From NCBI GenBank assembly GCA_021787475.1, contig JAJYLW010000006.1, positions 1 through 64,000 on the forward strand: DNA of 64,000 bases. The letters are read 5' to 3'. Source of the stretch: Actinomycetes bacterium (GTDB lineage Bacteria > Actinomycetota > Thermoleophilia > BMS3ABIN01). Made by a program: the position numbers and the translations under genes. This document shows, in pieces, positions 31,952 to 40,255 of this stretch. Numbering within the stretch: the first letter of the stretch is position 1; every line of letters starts with the position of its first letter. The notes beneath the pieces were generated by a model. It was not told the DNA's origin, did not search any database, and saw only the letters and a list, made by a program, of their open reading frames with translations.

Positions 31952-32977
31952 ATGAACCGGGATTCTGAAACTGCCGCAAATTTCACATCCAGCCAGGTCC
32001 CGGACGTCCGGATTGTCGCTCAAAAAGCAAGCGGGTCATTAAGCCGGCATCAGGGCGAGGTGGTCAGAAACTGGCTTAGCGATGAAATTGAAAGCCTGGA
32101 CCTCGCCTCGCTAAGGTCGTTTCCCACCGACGAACTTGCCGCCGGGCTTCCGGAGTTGGTGGCCGCCTTGGCGCGCTTGATCGGCGAGCCCGGCGAGGAT
32201 CTTGCCGCCAATCCCGACCTAAAGCTGGCGGCTGCCCGAATCGCCACCCTGCGGCGGGATGAATCAGACTCCGGCATGGTTATTGACGATTACATGCGGT
32301 TAAAAAAGATGATCGTTGAAGCCGCCGGACGCCGCCTGCGGGCCTCGGACAGAATGGCTCTGGTCGTCTCTGAACGGCTTGACGACGGCTTTGGTCAAAT
32401 CCTGAAGACGGGTTTCGAGGCGTTTATTGACCGGCGCTCCCAAAAACTGCAGCAGGAGGCCAACACCGACAGCTTGACAGGTCTTTACAATGTCCGTTTT
32501 TTTCGGCGGCAACTGCATCAAAATCTGGAAATGTACAAACGTTATCACATCCCTTTTTCGCTCCTGATGATCGATCTGGACCGGCTGAAGCAGCTGAATG
32601 ACGCCCGCGGGCATCAGGCCGGCGACGCGGCGCTGAGGCATCTTGCATCCATCCTGTCAGCTGAAAAAAGGGAGACGGATGTCGCCGTCAGATATGGTGG
32701 CGATGAGTTCTTCATGGTGATGCCCGGCGTTCTCAGCGAGGATGCCGAGCGTCTGGCGCGGCGCGTCAGCAGCAAGGCGCAGTCATTGAACCTCAAGAGC
32801 GGCGGGCGGGAAATGACCGGCGTCTCGATTGGAATTGTGGCCTGTCCCACGGACGGCACTGACGTTGGCGCGCTAAGGTCAAAAGCTGATCGCGCTCTTT
32901 ATCTCGCCAAATCCCTCGGCGGCGCCACGGTGGCCGGCTACCGGGAGTTCAGCCTGGAACCGCAGGCCGTATTTTAA
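31952..32977 (+). CDS. Diguanylate cyclase (GGDEF), soluble
   Basis: 341 residues. The N-terminal 165 form a soluble helical region, possibly a globin-like or other sensory fold, with no membrane helix. The GGDEF domain spans about 175-335, with an intact YGGDEF active site and an inhibitory I-site R-E-T-D exactly five residues before it. It should make c-di-GMP from two GTP and be product-inhibited. It is the first of two cyclases in the window. No SD is obvious before ATG 31952. Confidence 0.92.
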   Translation: MNRDSETAANFTSSQVPDVRIVAQKASGSLSRHQGEVVRNWLSDEIESLDLASLRSFPTDELAAGLPELVAALARLIGEPGEDLAANPDLKLAAARIATLRRDESDSGMVIDDYMRLKKMIVEAAGRRLRASDRMALVVSERLDDGFGQILKTGFEAFIDRRSQKLQQEANTDSLTGLYNVRFFRRQLHQNLEMYKRYHIPFSLLMIDLDRLKQLNDARGHQAGDAALRHLASILSAEKRETDVAVRYGGDEFFMVMPGVLSEDAERLARRVSSKAQSLNLKSGGREMTGVSIGIVACPTDGTDVGALRSKADRALYLAKSLGGATVAGYREFSLEPQAVF

Positions 32978-33072
32978 AAAGTTCCGGATTGCCGTGGAAA
33001 TGAATCGTTGCGAGGGCTTGCCGGGATCTGGCCGTACGGAAGCCGAAGCGTTGCAAGGAGGACGGCAGATTG

Positions 33073-33897
33073 CTATGCCTGGCATGACGGGCAAAAGAAT
33101 GTCCCCCTGCCCCCCACTCTGATCTTCTTCACCGTGCCGCCGCAGCCGGGGCATGGCTCTCCCACCCGCCGGTGAACGCGGAAAGTCTCTTGAAAGCGGC
33201 CCCGCCGGCCGCGCGTGTCGCGGTAAGTGTCAACTGAGCTTCCCGCCAGGCTGATTGCCTCCCTGAGCGTTTCCTTGATGGCGCGGCTCAGCCGGCCCGC
33301 CTCGGCCGCTGACAAGCTTCCCGCCGGACGGAGCGGATGCAGCCCGGCGCGGAAAAGCGCTTCATCGGCGTAAATATTGCCAATGCCGGCAATGATCGAC
33401 TGGTCAAGTAAAAAAGACTTCAGCGGCCGTTTGCGCGAATCGAGCAGCCTTTTTAGCACATCCGGCGTAAAGGAGCGCGCGAGTGGCTCCGGGCCCAGCC
33501 GGACAAAAAAACTCCCCGCCTCGCCGCACGCAAGGATGCGGGCCGTGCCGAACCGGCGCTGGTCGCGGAAATAGAGGCAACCGCCGTTGCTGAAACACAG
33601 CTTGAGGCGCAGGAAGCGCTTCTCCGGCTTTTTATCATCTTTCTGCACAAACGACAACACCCCCGTCATCCGCAGGTGAATCACCAGCATGCCGCCTCCA
33701 TCCAGCTCCAGGCGCAGGTACTTTCCCCGCCGCGATACCGCCTTTATTTTTTCGCCCCGCAGCCGGCGCCCAAACGCCTGCGGCGACAGCGGCGCGACGA
33801 CAGCGGGGTCGGGAACGCTGATGCCAATGATTGTTTTTCCCGCCAGAAAAGGCTCCAGTTGGCGGCGCACCGTCTCAACCTCCGGCAGCTCGGGCAC
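33073..33897 (-). CDS. mutM: Formamidopyrimidine-DNA glycosylase
   Basis: 274 residues, standard length. It removes 8-oxoguanine and other oxidised purines from DNA and nicks the strand. The N-terminal MPELPEVETVRRQL provides the catalytic Pro and Glu. The zinc finger at the C-terminus has CPGCGG and FFCPSC. The helix-two-turn-helix with 'IAGIGNIYADEALFRAGLHP' is intact. It follows the MFS transporter gene by 3 bp on the same strand. Confidence 0.97.
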   Translation of the reverse strand: MPELPEVETVRRQLEPFLAGKTIIGISVPDPAVVAPLSPQAFGRRLRGEKIKAVSRRGKYLRLELDGGGMLVIHLRMTGVLSFVQKDDKKPEKRFLRLKLCFSNGGCLYFRDQRRFGTARILACGEAGSFFVRLGPEPLARSFTPDVLKRLLDSRKRPLKSFLLDQSIIAGIGNIYADEALFRAGLHPLRPAGSLSAAEAGRLSRAIKETLREAISLAGSSVDTYRDTRGRRGRFQETFRVHRRVGEPCPGCGGTVKKIRVGGRGTFFCPSCQA

Positions 33898-33900
33898 GGC

Positions 33901-35142
33901 TCAGCCTCTCCCCGCACTCGCGGGCCGGCCGAGGCGCTTAAGGAGAACAGCCCGTGAATAGATGACAAACAGCATGGCAATCAGAAACACGCCGACATCG
34001 AGCACCAGCGGCGCCGCGCTACTTAAATCACGCCACAACAGCGGCGCCATCAAGGCGCTGCCAATAATGCTGCCCCATTCGCCGAAAGATCCCACAAATC
34101 CGGTGACAGCGCCGCGCTGCGCCTGGGTGGTGACGTCCCCAATTAGCGAAAAGAATGCGTTGAAATAAGCGGGCGCTCCCAATCCGCCCGCCGCGAAGGC
34201 CACCAGCGTTATCGCCGTGCCCGGGTGCAGCAGCACAAACAGGCTTTGAATCGCCATTATTGCCAGGCCGGCGGCCATCAGCCGGATCCGGCCCCTGAGA
34301 TCGGCAAGTTGCCCCAGGAGCGGGCTGGATATGGCCGACACGGCGCCGCTGGCTGCCAACGCCACTGCAACCAGGCCCACGCCCCAGCCGAGCTTTTCGG
34401 CTGTAATGATTGGCGCCATCGTCAGAAAGATGGCCACGCCCATCCACTGGAGAAAGTGCACCAGCGACAGGGAGAAAGCAGGCAGGCAGAAAACAGTCGT
34501 CAGCAGGCGTTTGCCGGCGGCATTCCTGAGCAACGGCCGCCCCCTCGGTCGCGGCCCGGCGCCGGATGAAGGAACGAAAAGACTGAGGACAAAACAGCCG
34601 GCGCCGAGCGCGCCGGCGAACCAGAAGGGCGTCCTGATGGAATAAGCCTGGGATAGAAATCCGGCCAGCAGGGGCCCGGCCACCACCCCCGCATTGATGG
34701 CGCTGCTGTTGACTCCATTGGCAAGACCGCGGATGTTGACCGGAGTCCGGTCGTTGATGTATGCCTGGGACCCAACCGCAAATGCCGACGCCGCCATGCC
34801 GGAAAGCAGCCTGAGGCTAATCATCGCCGCCGCCACGGTCGTGACGGCATAAGCTGCAGTTGCCGCCGCAAACAGAAACAGGGCCGACCACATGATCAGC
34901 CGGCGGCCTATGTAATCGGACAGGATGCCGACCGGGAATTCAAACAGCACCCGGCCGATAAAGAACGAACCTATCAGCAGGCCAATTTGAAACTGGTTAA
35001 AGCCAAGCTGATCGGCATAGCGCGGCAGCAGCGGCAGCACCATCATGAACCCGGTCATGATGACGCCGTTTGCCAGCGCCAGAATAAAAATGCTTCCGTG
35101 AAGCTGCCTTAGGGATCTCAGCATCTGGCCGCCACCCGGCAA
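33901..35142 (-). CDS. MFS transporter
   Basis: 413 residues with about 12 hydrophobic helices. The loop between helices 2 and 3 has the MFS signature (FPVGILSDYIGRRLIMW). It looks like a drug-efflux or multidrug-type member of the superfamily, but the substrate cannot be read from the sequence. It is encoded between argS and mutM on the minus strand with gaps of only 3-6 bp, so it is cotranscribed with both. Confidence 0.88.
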   Translation of the reverse strand: MPGGGQMLRSLRQLHGSIFILALANGVIMTGFMMVLPLLPRYADQLGFNQFQIGLLIGSFFIGRVLFEFPVGILSDYIGRRLIMWSALFLFAAATAAYAVTTVAAAMISLRLLSGMAASAFAVGSQAYINDRTPVNIRGLANGVNSSAINAGVVAGPLLAGFLSQAYSIRTPFWFAGALGAGCFVLSLFVPSSGAGPRPRGRPLLRNAAGKRLLTTVFCLPAFSLSLVHFLQWMGVAIFLTMAPIITAEKLGWGVGLVAVALAASGAVSAISSPLLGQLADLRGRIRLMAAGLAIMAIQSLFVLLHPGTAITLVAFAAGGLGAPAYFNAFFSLIGDVTTQAQRGAVTGFVGSFGEWGSIIGSALMAPLLWRDLSSAAPLVLDVGVFLIAMLFVIYSRAVLLKRLGRPASAGRG

Positions 35143-35148
35143 ACACAG

Positions 35149-36864
35149 TTACATGGACTGAGGCGCGGAAACGCCGATCAACTCAAGACTGGTGGCGATC
35201 GTACTGCGGACCAGCCGGCAGAGGTCAAGGCGAAATGAAGCCGCCTGCGGCTCCGCCCCCAGCACCGGACAATTGTGGTAAAAAACGTGGAAGGAGGCTG
35301 CCAGCGCGCGCCCGTACGCCGTCAGCCGGTGCGGCTCCCGCATCCGGCCGGCGCCATCCACCACTTGCGGGAAAAAAAGGACGTCCATGATCAGCTGCCT
35401 TTCCTGGTTTGACAGGCCGCTGTAACCGTCATAGTTAATCATTCTGAAACCATCGGCCTCCGCTTTTCTGACGATGCTGCAAATGCGGGCATGCGCGTAC
35501 TGGACGTAATAGACGGGATTTTCTTCCGACTTTAGCTTTGCCTTTTCCATGTCGAGATCCATGGCGCTGTCATGACTGCGATCAACGAGGAAGAACCTGG
35601 CGGCGTCGACGCCGATGCCCGTCAGAAGCTCTTTCAGCGTCACCATCGTCCCCTTGCGCTTGGACATCTGCCTGCGCTCCCCTCTTTCGATCACGTTTAC
35701 CAGTTGGCCAATGATGATCTCCAATTGCGGTCTCTCATTTTCCGGGACAAGCGGCTCGAGCGCCTGCATGGCCGCCTTCATCCGGGCGACGTAACCATGA
35801 TGGTCGGCGCCCCAGATATTGATAAGGCGGTTGAAATGTTGAGGACGGGTTGCTTTGTCAAAATGGTAGGCGATGTCCGACGCAAAATAGGTCGGCTCGC
35901 CGTGTTTACGGATAAGGACACGGTCCTTGTCGTCGCCGTAACGAGTGGTCTTGAGCCATAACGCCCCCTCCCTGGTTTCAGTCTCGCCCGGACCCTTCAG
36001 TTTATCGACAATCTTTTGGGCGGCGCCGACGGCGTACAGGGACGCCTCCGAAAACCAGCTGTCAAAATCAACCCGGAAGCCGTCAAGCTCGGCTTTCATT
36101 TCCGCCAGCACGATCTCACATCCCCGCTCCCTGAAAAAATCAATCGCCGCGGCGCTGGGGGCCGGCGTCACCTCGTCCCGCAGCCTGTCGCCTATCTCGC
36201 CGGCGATCCTGGCGGCGACCCGGCGGGGGTAGTCACCTCTGTAACCGTCCACGGGAAGTTCCGCCTCAAGGCCGAGCGTCTGCGCGTACCTGGCCGCCAG
36301 CGAGCGGCCAAAAATCTCCATCTGAGCGCCGTAATCGTTGATATAAAATTCTGTCGTGACATCATGGCCCAGGAAAGCAAGAACGCGCTTGAGGGAGTCG
36401 CCGTAGGCGGCGTAGCGGGCATGTCCTACGTGCAGTTGGCCGGTGGGATTGGCGCTGACAAACTCGAGCAGGATTTTTTCAGGATGGTCCGGATCCCCCG
36501 AGCCGAAGTGGGTTCCCAGCGCCAGCGCACTCCCGACGGCGCCGACCAGCGCATCCTCTTTAAGGAAAAAGTTGATAAAGCCGGGGCCCGCAACCTCGAA
36601 ACGGGTCAGTTCTTTCAATCCTTGATTAGCCTGCATCGCCGCAACCAGCTCCTCAGCCAACTGGCGTGGCGGATGGTTGATCATGCCCGAGGCAACGAGC
36701 GCCATGCTCGTGGCAAGGTCGCCGTGGCCGCGCCTTGACGCCGGCTCCAGAGTATACATATCAGCCAGCTTCTCAATTCCCCAGCCTGCCAGCAAACCCC
36801 TGACTGCTTCACTTACCAATTTGTAAAAAAATGAGATGAAATCGGCAGAATCCTGCATAACCAT
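35149..36864 (-). CDS. argS: Arginyl-tRNA synthetase
   Basis: 571 residues, a class I synthetase. HIGH appears as HVGH in 'SANPTGQLHVGHARYA', and the KMSKS region as QMSKRKGTMV. The N-terminal Add-1 domain (1-110) and C-terminal anticodon-binding DALR domain (about 450-571) are complete. It charges tRNA-Arg. The start overlaps the stop of the DUF3006 gene (TGATG); a second in-frame ATG follows two codons later. Confidence 0.97.
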   Translation of the reverse strand: MVMQDSADFISFFYKLVSEAVRGLLAGWGIEKLADMYTLEPASRRGHGDLATSMALVASGMINHPPRQLAEELVAAMQANQGLKELTRFEVAGPGFINFFLKEDALVGAVGSALALGTHFGSGDPDHPEKILLEFVSANPTGQLHVGHARYAAYGDSLKRVLAFLGHDVTTEFYINDYGAQMEIFGRSLAARYAQTLGLEAELPVDGYRGDYPRRVAARIAGEIGDRLRDEVTPAPSAAAIDFFRERGCEIVLAEMKAELDGFRVDFDSWFSEASLYAVGAAQKIVDKLKGPGETETREGALWLKTTRYGDDKDRVLIRKHGEPTYFASDIAYHFDKATRPQHFNRLINIWGADHHGYVARMKAAMQALEPLVPENERPQLEIIIGQLVNVIERGERRQMSKRKGTMVTLKELLTGIGVDAARFFLVDRSHDSAMDLDMEKAKLKSEENPVYYVQYAHARICSIVRKAEADGFRMINYDGYSGLSNQERQLIMDVLFFPQVVDGAGRMREPHRLTAYGRALAASFHVFYHNCPVLGAEPQAASFRLDLCRLVRSTIATSLELIGVSAPQSM

Positions 36865-37082
36865 CAGCTCTCTGAGTCCAGTTCCTGCCGTAACCGCCCG
36901 ATCTCGCCGGCGCTGCGGCCCGTTTTCTCTTTGTTGACCTCCATCAGGAACGTGACGAAATCGCCTTCGCGGATGTCCTCAGGGAGCAGGCTGCGGGGGA
37001 AATTGAACTCGGCGGCGGCGCCAATCAGGACAGCATAATCGCCTTCGAAACGGTCAAGGTAAAGATCAATCTTATTTGTCAA
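36864..37082 (-). CDS. DUF3006-domain protein
   Basis: 72 residues. The short beta-rich core 'YLDRFEGDYAVLIG', followed by an 'FNFPRSLLPEDIREGDFVTF' segment, matches the DUF3006 pattern. The domain is small and of unknown function; in Firmicutes and Actinobacteria it is often found beside hydrolases or metabolic genes. It overlaps the K+ channel gene by 4 bp and argS by 3 bp. The C-terminal 20 residues are charged and helical. Confidence 0.75.
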   Translation of the reverse strand: MTNKIDLYLDRFEGDYAVLIGAAAEFNFPRSLLPEDIREGDFVTFLMEVNKEKTGRSAGEIGRLRQELDSES

Positions 37083-38095
37083 CTTACCGAGGAAGCGCCG
37101 GCAGGAGCGAAGAGCTGCTCGAGTGAATGAATTTCAGCCGGCGTGCCCACGCTGATGAGGACATCATTCTCAGCTAGGGTTGTCTCCGGATCAGGATTTG
37201 TGTCAAACTTGCCGCCCGGCTTCCTCACCGCGAGCACGATCGCGCCGGTAGTCTGGCGGATCTGGAGGTCGACAATGCTTTTGCCGATTGCCGGAGAGCC
37301 TGCCGGCATGGTGAACTCTTCCACTCTCAACTCCAGCTCGCCGCCGCCGGTGACCACATCGAGGTAATCGCTCACCATCGGCTTCATTATCAGCGTCGCC
37401 ATCTCGCGACCGCCGATGGCGTAAGGCGAGACAACCTTGTTGGCGCCCGCCTTTTCCAGCTTGCCGTAGGATTCCTCCATATTGGCCCGGGCGACAATCC
37501 AAAGCCGGGGAGACATTACCCGCGCCGAAAGCGTCACGTAGACATTGTCGGCATCAGAGTCAACACAGGCCACCAGGCCCTTGGCCCGCTTCAGGCCGGC
37601 ACGCACAAGGGTTTCATCGTCAGCCGCATCCCCCTCCAGGCAGAGGACGCCCATGGCCCTGCAGCGGGCGATGCTTTCCGGGTTTGAGTCGATTACCACA
37701 AATGGCTCGCCGGACCGCATGAACTCCCTTGCCACCTGTTCTCCCACCCGGCCGAAGCCACAGACAAGATAATGATTCTCAAGCTCGGAAATTTTTTTCT
37801 TCACGCTCCGCTCCCCCAGCATCTCGCCGAAATAACCCGCCATGAAAAACTCGATTACCGTGCTGAAGGCGTAAATCAGGGTCCCCACGCCCCCGGCAAT
37901 CAGAGCCACGGCGAGCAGCTTGCCGGCCGCCGAGACCGGGGCTGATCCCATTCCCACCGTGGAGATCAGGACCACGGTCGTAAAAAAAGCGTCAACGACG
38001 CTGTCGCCCTCCACCAGCATAAATCCGCCCGTCCCGGCGATCACGATCAGGACCAGCACCGCCGCCAAAATCAATATGCGTCTGAAGGGAATCAT
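37079..38095 (-). CDS. Potassium channel with RCK domains and an unusual TVGMG filter
   Basis: 338 residues. Two membrane helices (about 6-28 and 60-82) flank a pore loop. RCK_N (TrkA-N) follows at about 108-230 (LVCGFGRVGEQVAREF, a Rossmann NAD-binding start) and RCK_C at about 250-330. The selectivity filter reads TVGMG where nearly all K+ channels have TVGYG, and the next residue is Ser, not Asp. This is the MthK-like arrangement of gated channels. The gating ligand is unknown. It is followed by DUF3006 and argS. Confidence 0.88.
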   Translation of the reverse strand: MIPFRRILILAAVLVLIVIAGTGGFMLVEGDSVVDAFFTTVVLISTVGMGSAPVSAAGKLLAVALIAGGVGTLIYAFSTVIEFFMAGYFGEMLGERSVKKKISELENHYLVCGFGRVGEQVAREFMRSGEPFVVIDSNPESIARCRAMGVLCLEGDAADDETLVRAGLKRAKGLVACVDSDADNVYVTLSARVMSPRLWIVARANMEESYGKLEKAGANKVVSPYAIGGREMATLIMKPMVSDYLDVVTGGGELELRVEEFTMPAGSPAIGKSIVDLQIRQTTGAIVLAVRKPGGKFDTNPDPETTLAENDVLISVGTPAEIHSLEQLFAPAGASSVS

Positions 38096-38245
38096 GAACC
38101 AGCCCGAAGCAGTCCCAGTCTACTTAAAGGACCAGGTGTTTTCAACGTGACTGAATCTGCTTCTTAAGAATGCTTTAACGATACGGGCCGCGCCGGCTTT
38201 TCGGACTGTGGTGAAATGGAAGGCAGAAATGCCGGAGTTGCGCGG

Positions 38246-38944
38246 CTAGAGGAAAGGAATATCGATGATGCGCTCGCCGTCCTCGTCGAGGCGCGGCCTT
38301 TCCGGTGAGAAGAACGATTCCCTGACCACGACCGACATGTTGCGCCACAAACAAATGCCATCTTTAAGGTATTTGTCTTTCTGCTCGTCGCTGCAATTGG
38401 CGGAGCAAGTGGCGCAGAGATCATCGCCGGCAGGGGTGGCTTTTTTCCGGCTGGGCCGCTGGCCTTCGTCCAGCCGCCTGCTCGTCTCCAGGAGAAGATG
38501 CTGGACGTTGATCCGCGGCGAAGCGGTGAAAATCGCTGGCTGCCGGGGAACGATAAACTTGAAGGTGCCCTCGACCCAGTTTGACAATTCTAGAGTATTG
38601 TCATAAGCCTGTTCGGAAATCGTCCGGGCAAGCATTTCGGGCGCGACCAGTCCGCTCTTCATCAGCGTCAGCCCCAAGAACTCGCGCTTGCTGTCCTTAA
38701 GGGTGGCGGCGAGGATGGTCTTCCTCAAATCGGACTGCGAGATGTGGCCGGCCTTGACCAGCTTGGATCCGAGCATGTGATCGGAGCGCGGCACCGAAAC
38801 CGCGTCGACCAGGCCTTCGGTGAGGAAGATGGTTGAGCGCTCTTCGTTGTCCTCGAGCTCCAGCAGACCGGACTTGCGATCACTGGCAAGCAGCTGGAGC
38901 ACCATAAACACGGAAAAATGGCTTATCTTGCCCCAGAGTATCAT
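38246..38944 (-). CDS. DUF4388-domain protein
   Basis: 232 residues. The N-terminal 100 form the DUF4388 (PatA N-terminal) fold, with 'FMVLQLLASDRKSGLLELED' and 'RSTIFLTEGLVDAV'. A helical region follows, then a cysteine cluster (CATCSANC, then C at about 198), perhaps a metal site. DUF4388 domains occur with response regulators and with Roadblock/MglA polarity modules. An MglA-Roadblock pair is encoded at the start of this window, but not next to this gene. No output domain is visible. Confidence 0.8.
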   Translation of the reverse strand: MILWGKISHFSVFMVLQLLASDRKSGLLELEDNEERSTIFLTEGLVDAVSVPRSDHMLGSKLVKAGHISQSDLRKTILAATLKDSKREFLGLTLMKSGLVAPEMLARTISEQAYDNTLELSNWVEGTFKFIVPRQPAIFTASPRINVQHLLLETSRRLDEGQRPSRKKATPAGDDLCATCSANCSDEQKDKYLKDGICLWRNMSVVVRESFFSPERPRLDEDGERIIDIPFL

Positions 38945-39095
38945 CTTTCAAGAGGGGAAGCAGGCAACCTGTTGCTCGCAAATCACCTTGTGAACGGGAC
39001 GATAATATTATCGGCCGGGCGCTCCGCAGCTTGAAACAGGATTCCCGCCTTCCCCCGGCCGCCCTTAAGAAAAGCTGACCATTCCCGGCGCTTCG

Positions 39096-40064
39096 CTAAT
39101 CGACTGCCTCATCGGCGGCAATCATGCCGGTTGCCTGATGAGCGGTCCGGATAATCGCCTCATGCGGCGTTTTCTCCTCGAGGTCAACGTCGCCGATGTA
39201 AACCAGATTCTTGCCCATTGCCTTCGCCCGGTACATGCGTGCGTCGGCAATCTGAACCAGCTTGTCCGCCGAGTTCGAATCCCGGCCAAAGGTTGCCAAG
39301 CCGATCGACACAGTAATGCTGCGCCGGATCAGGCGGTCGGCAAAAGTCGAACAGCGCTGCTCAATGTCCGCCCGCAGCCGCTCGGCCACCCGGCAGGCGG
39401 TATCAAAGTCACAGCCCACGATCAGGGTGAATTCCTCGCCGCCGTATCTTGAGGCGACATCCTCGCCGCGGGCGACGAGGCGCATCGTCTCGGCAACTTT
39501 CTGCAAAACATAGTCGCCTTCCTGATGCCCGAACCTGTCGTTGTAGTCCTTGAAGTCATCGATATCAAGAAACAGGACGGTAAGCTCCGTGCCGTCTGTC
39601 TTGAGGCCGGCCACCCGGTTGACAAGATAGGTGCGGAAGAAACCGTGGGTGTAAAGCCGGGTGAGATCATCAGTGGTAGATTGCAGGCGCAACTTGAGCG
39701 TCTCCCTGTGCTCAGCGTTGTACAGGTAGTAAAACCCGGCAGCAAACAGGATGGCAAAAATGGCCTCGGTGGCCTCATAAAGACCTTCCACTTCGAACGA
39801 TCCCAGTTCCTGCAGGGTGCCGATAATCTCGGCAATGGCGAAGGTGATCGCCGCCAGGCTCAAGAGCAGCCAGGACCTTTTCCTCACGTCCCGGGAAATC
39901 GAAGGCAGCACCCTCAAGGCGAAGAAAAACGCCACTATGGCGGCGGCCAGATTAAACGCCTCGAGCGTTGCCGGGACAAGCTCTTCTTTTTCCTCTCCGG
40001 AAACCTCGCCCGCCAGCCGGGCAAGGTGGGAGCCAAAATCAAATAAAAAATGAAACTCTGACAT
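39096..40064 (-). CDS. Membrane-bound diguanylate cyclase (GGDEF)
   Basis: 322 residues. The N-terminal half holds about three membrane helices (33-52, 64-82, 98-115) but no large extracellular loop. The GGDEF domain (about 130-290) has an intact GGEEF active site and the I-site R-G-E-D exactly five residues before it. It should make c-di-GMP. It is encoded just upstream of the HD-GYP phosphodiesterase's 3' end, on the same strand, and downstream of a DUF4388 gene. Confidence 0.92.
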   Translation of the reverse strand: MSEFHFLFDFGSHLARLAGEVSGEEKEELVPATLEAFNLAAAIVAFFFALRVLPSISRDVRKRSWLLLSLAAITFAIAEIIGTLQELGSFEVEGLYEATEAIFAILFAAGFYYLYNAEHRETLKLRLQSTTDDLTRLYTHGFFRTYLVNRVAGLKTDGTELTVLFLDIDDFKDYNDRFGHQEGDYVLQKVAETMRLVARGEDVASRYGGEEFTLIVGCDFDTACRVAERLRADIEQRCSTFADRLIRRSITVSIGLATFGRDSNSADKLVQIADARMYRAKAMGKNLVYIGDVDLEEKTPHEAIIRTAHQATGMIAADEAVD

Positions 40065-40076
40065 GTTCCTTCTCTT

Positions 40077-40102
40077 GGAACCTCGCCACGAATTACCTGC
40101 GG
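40077..40102. repeat. Dispersed GCAGCAGGAT repeat, half copy
   Basis: Read on the minus strand it gives GCAGGTAATTCGTGGCGAGG, the left half of the repeat at 20491 and 62651. The GCAGCAGGAT half is missing. Confidence 0.45.
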
Positions 40103-40255
40103 GGATAGGCTCTTAGATGATTACCGATGCCCCGCTGCTTAAGCTGATCTGGCATATTGTCAACCTCTTCCAGCTAGCCGTGCTTTGACATGCCGCATGG
40201 CCGCGATAGAAATTACCGGCCATCGGCTGAAAAATGTGAAAGCGGCATTGCGTTA

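Noticed and set aside
35572-36738. Long plus-strand frames inside argS
   Set aside because: They are GC-rich shadows of argS, whose motifs and length are complete on the minus strand.
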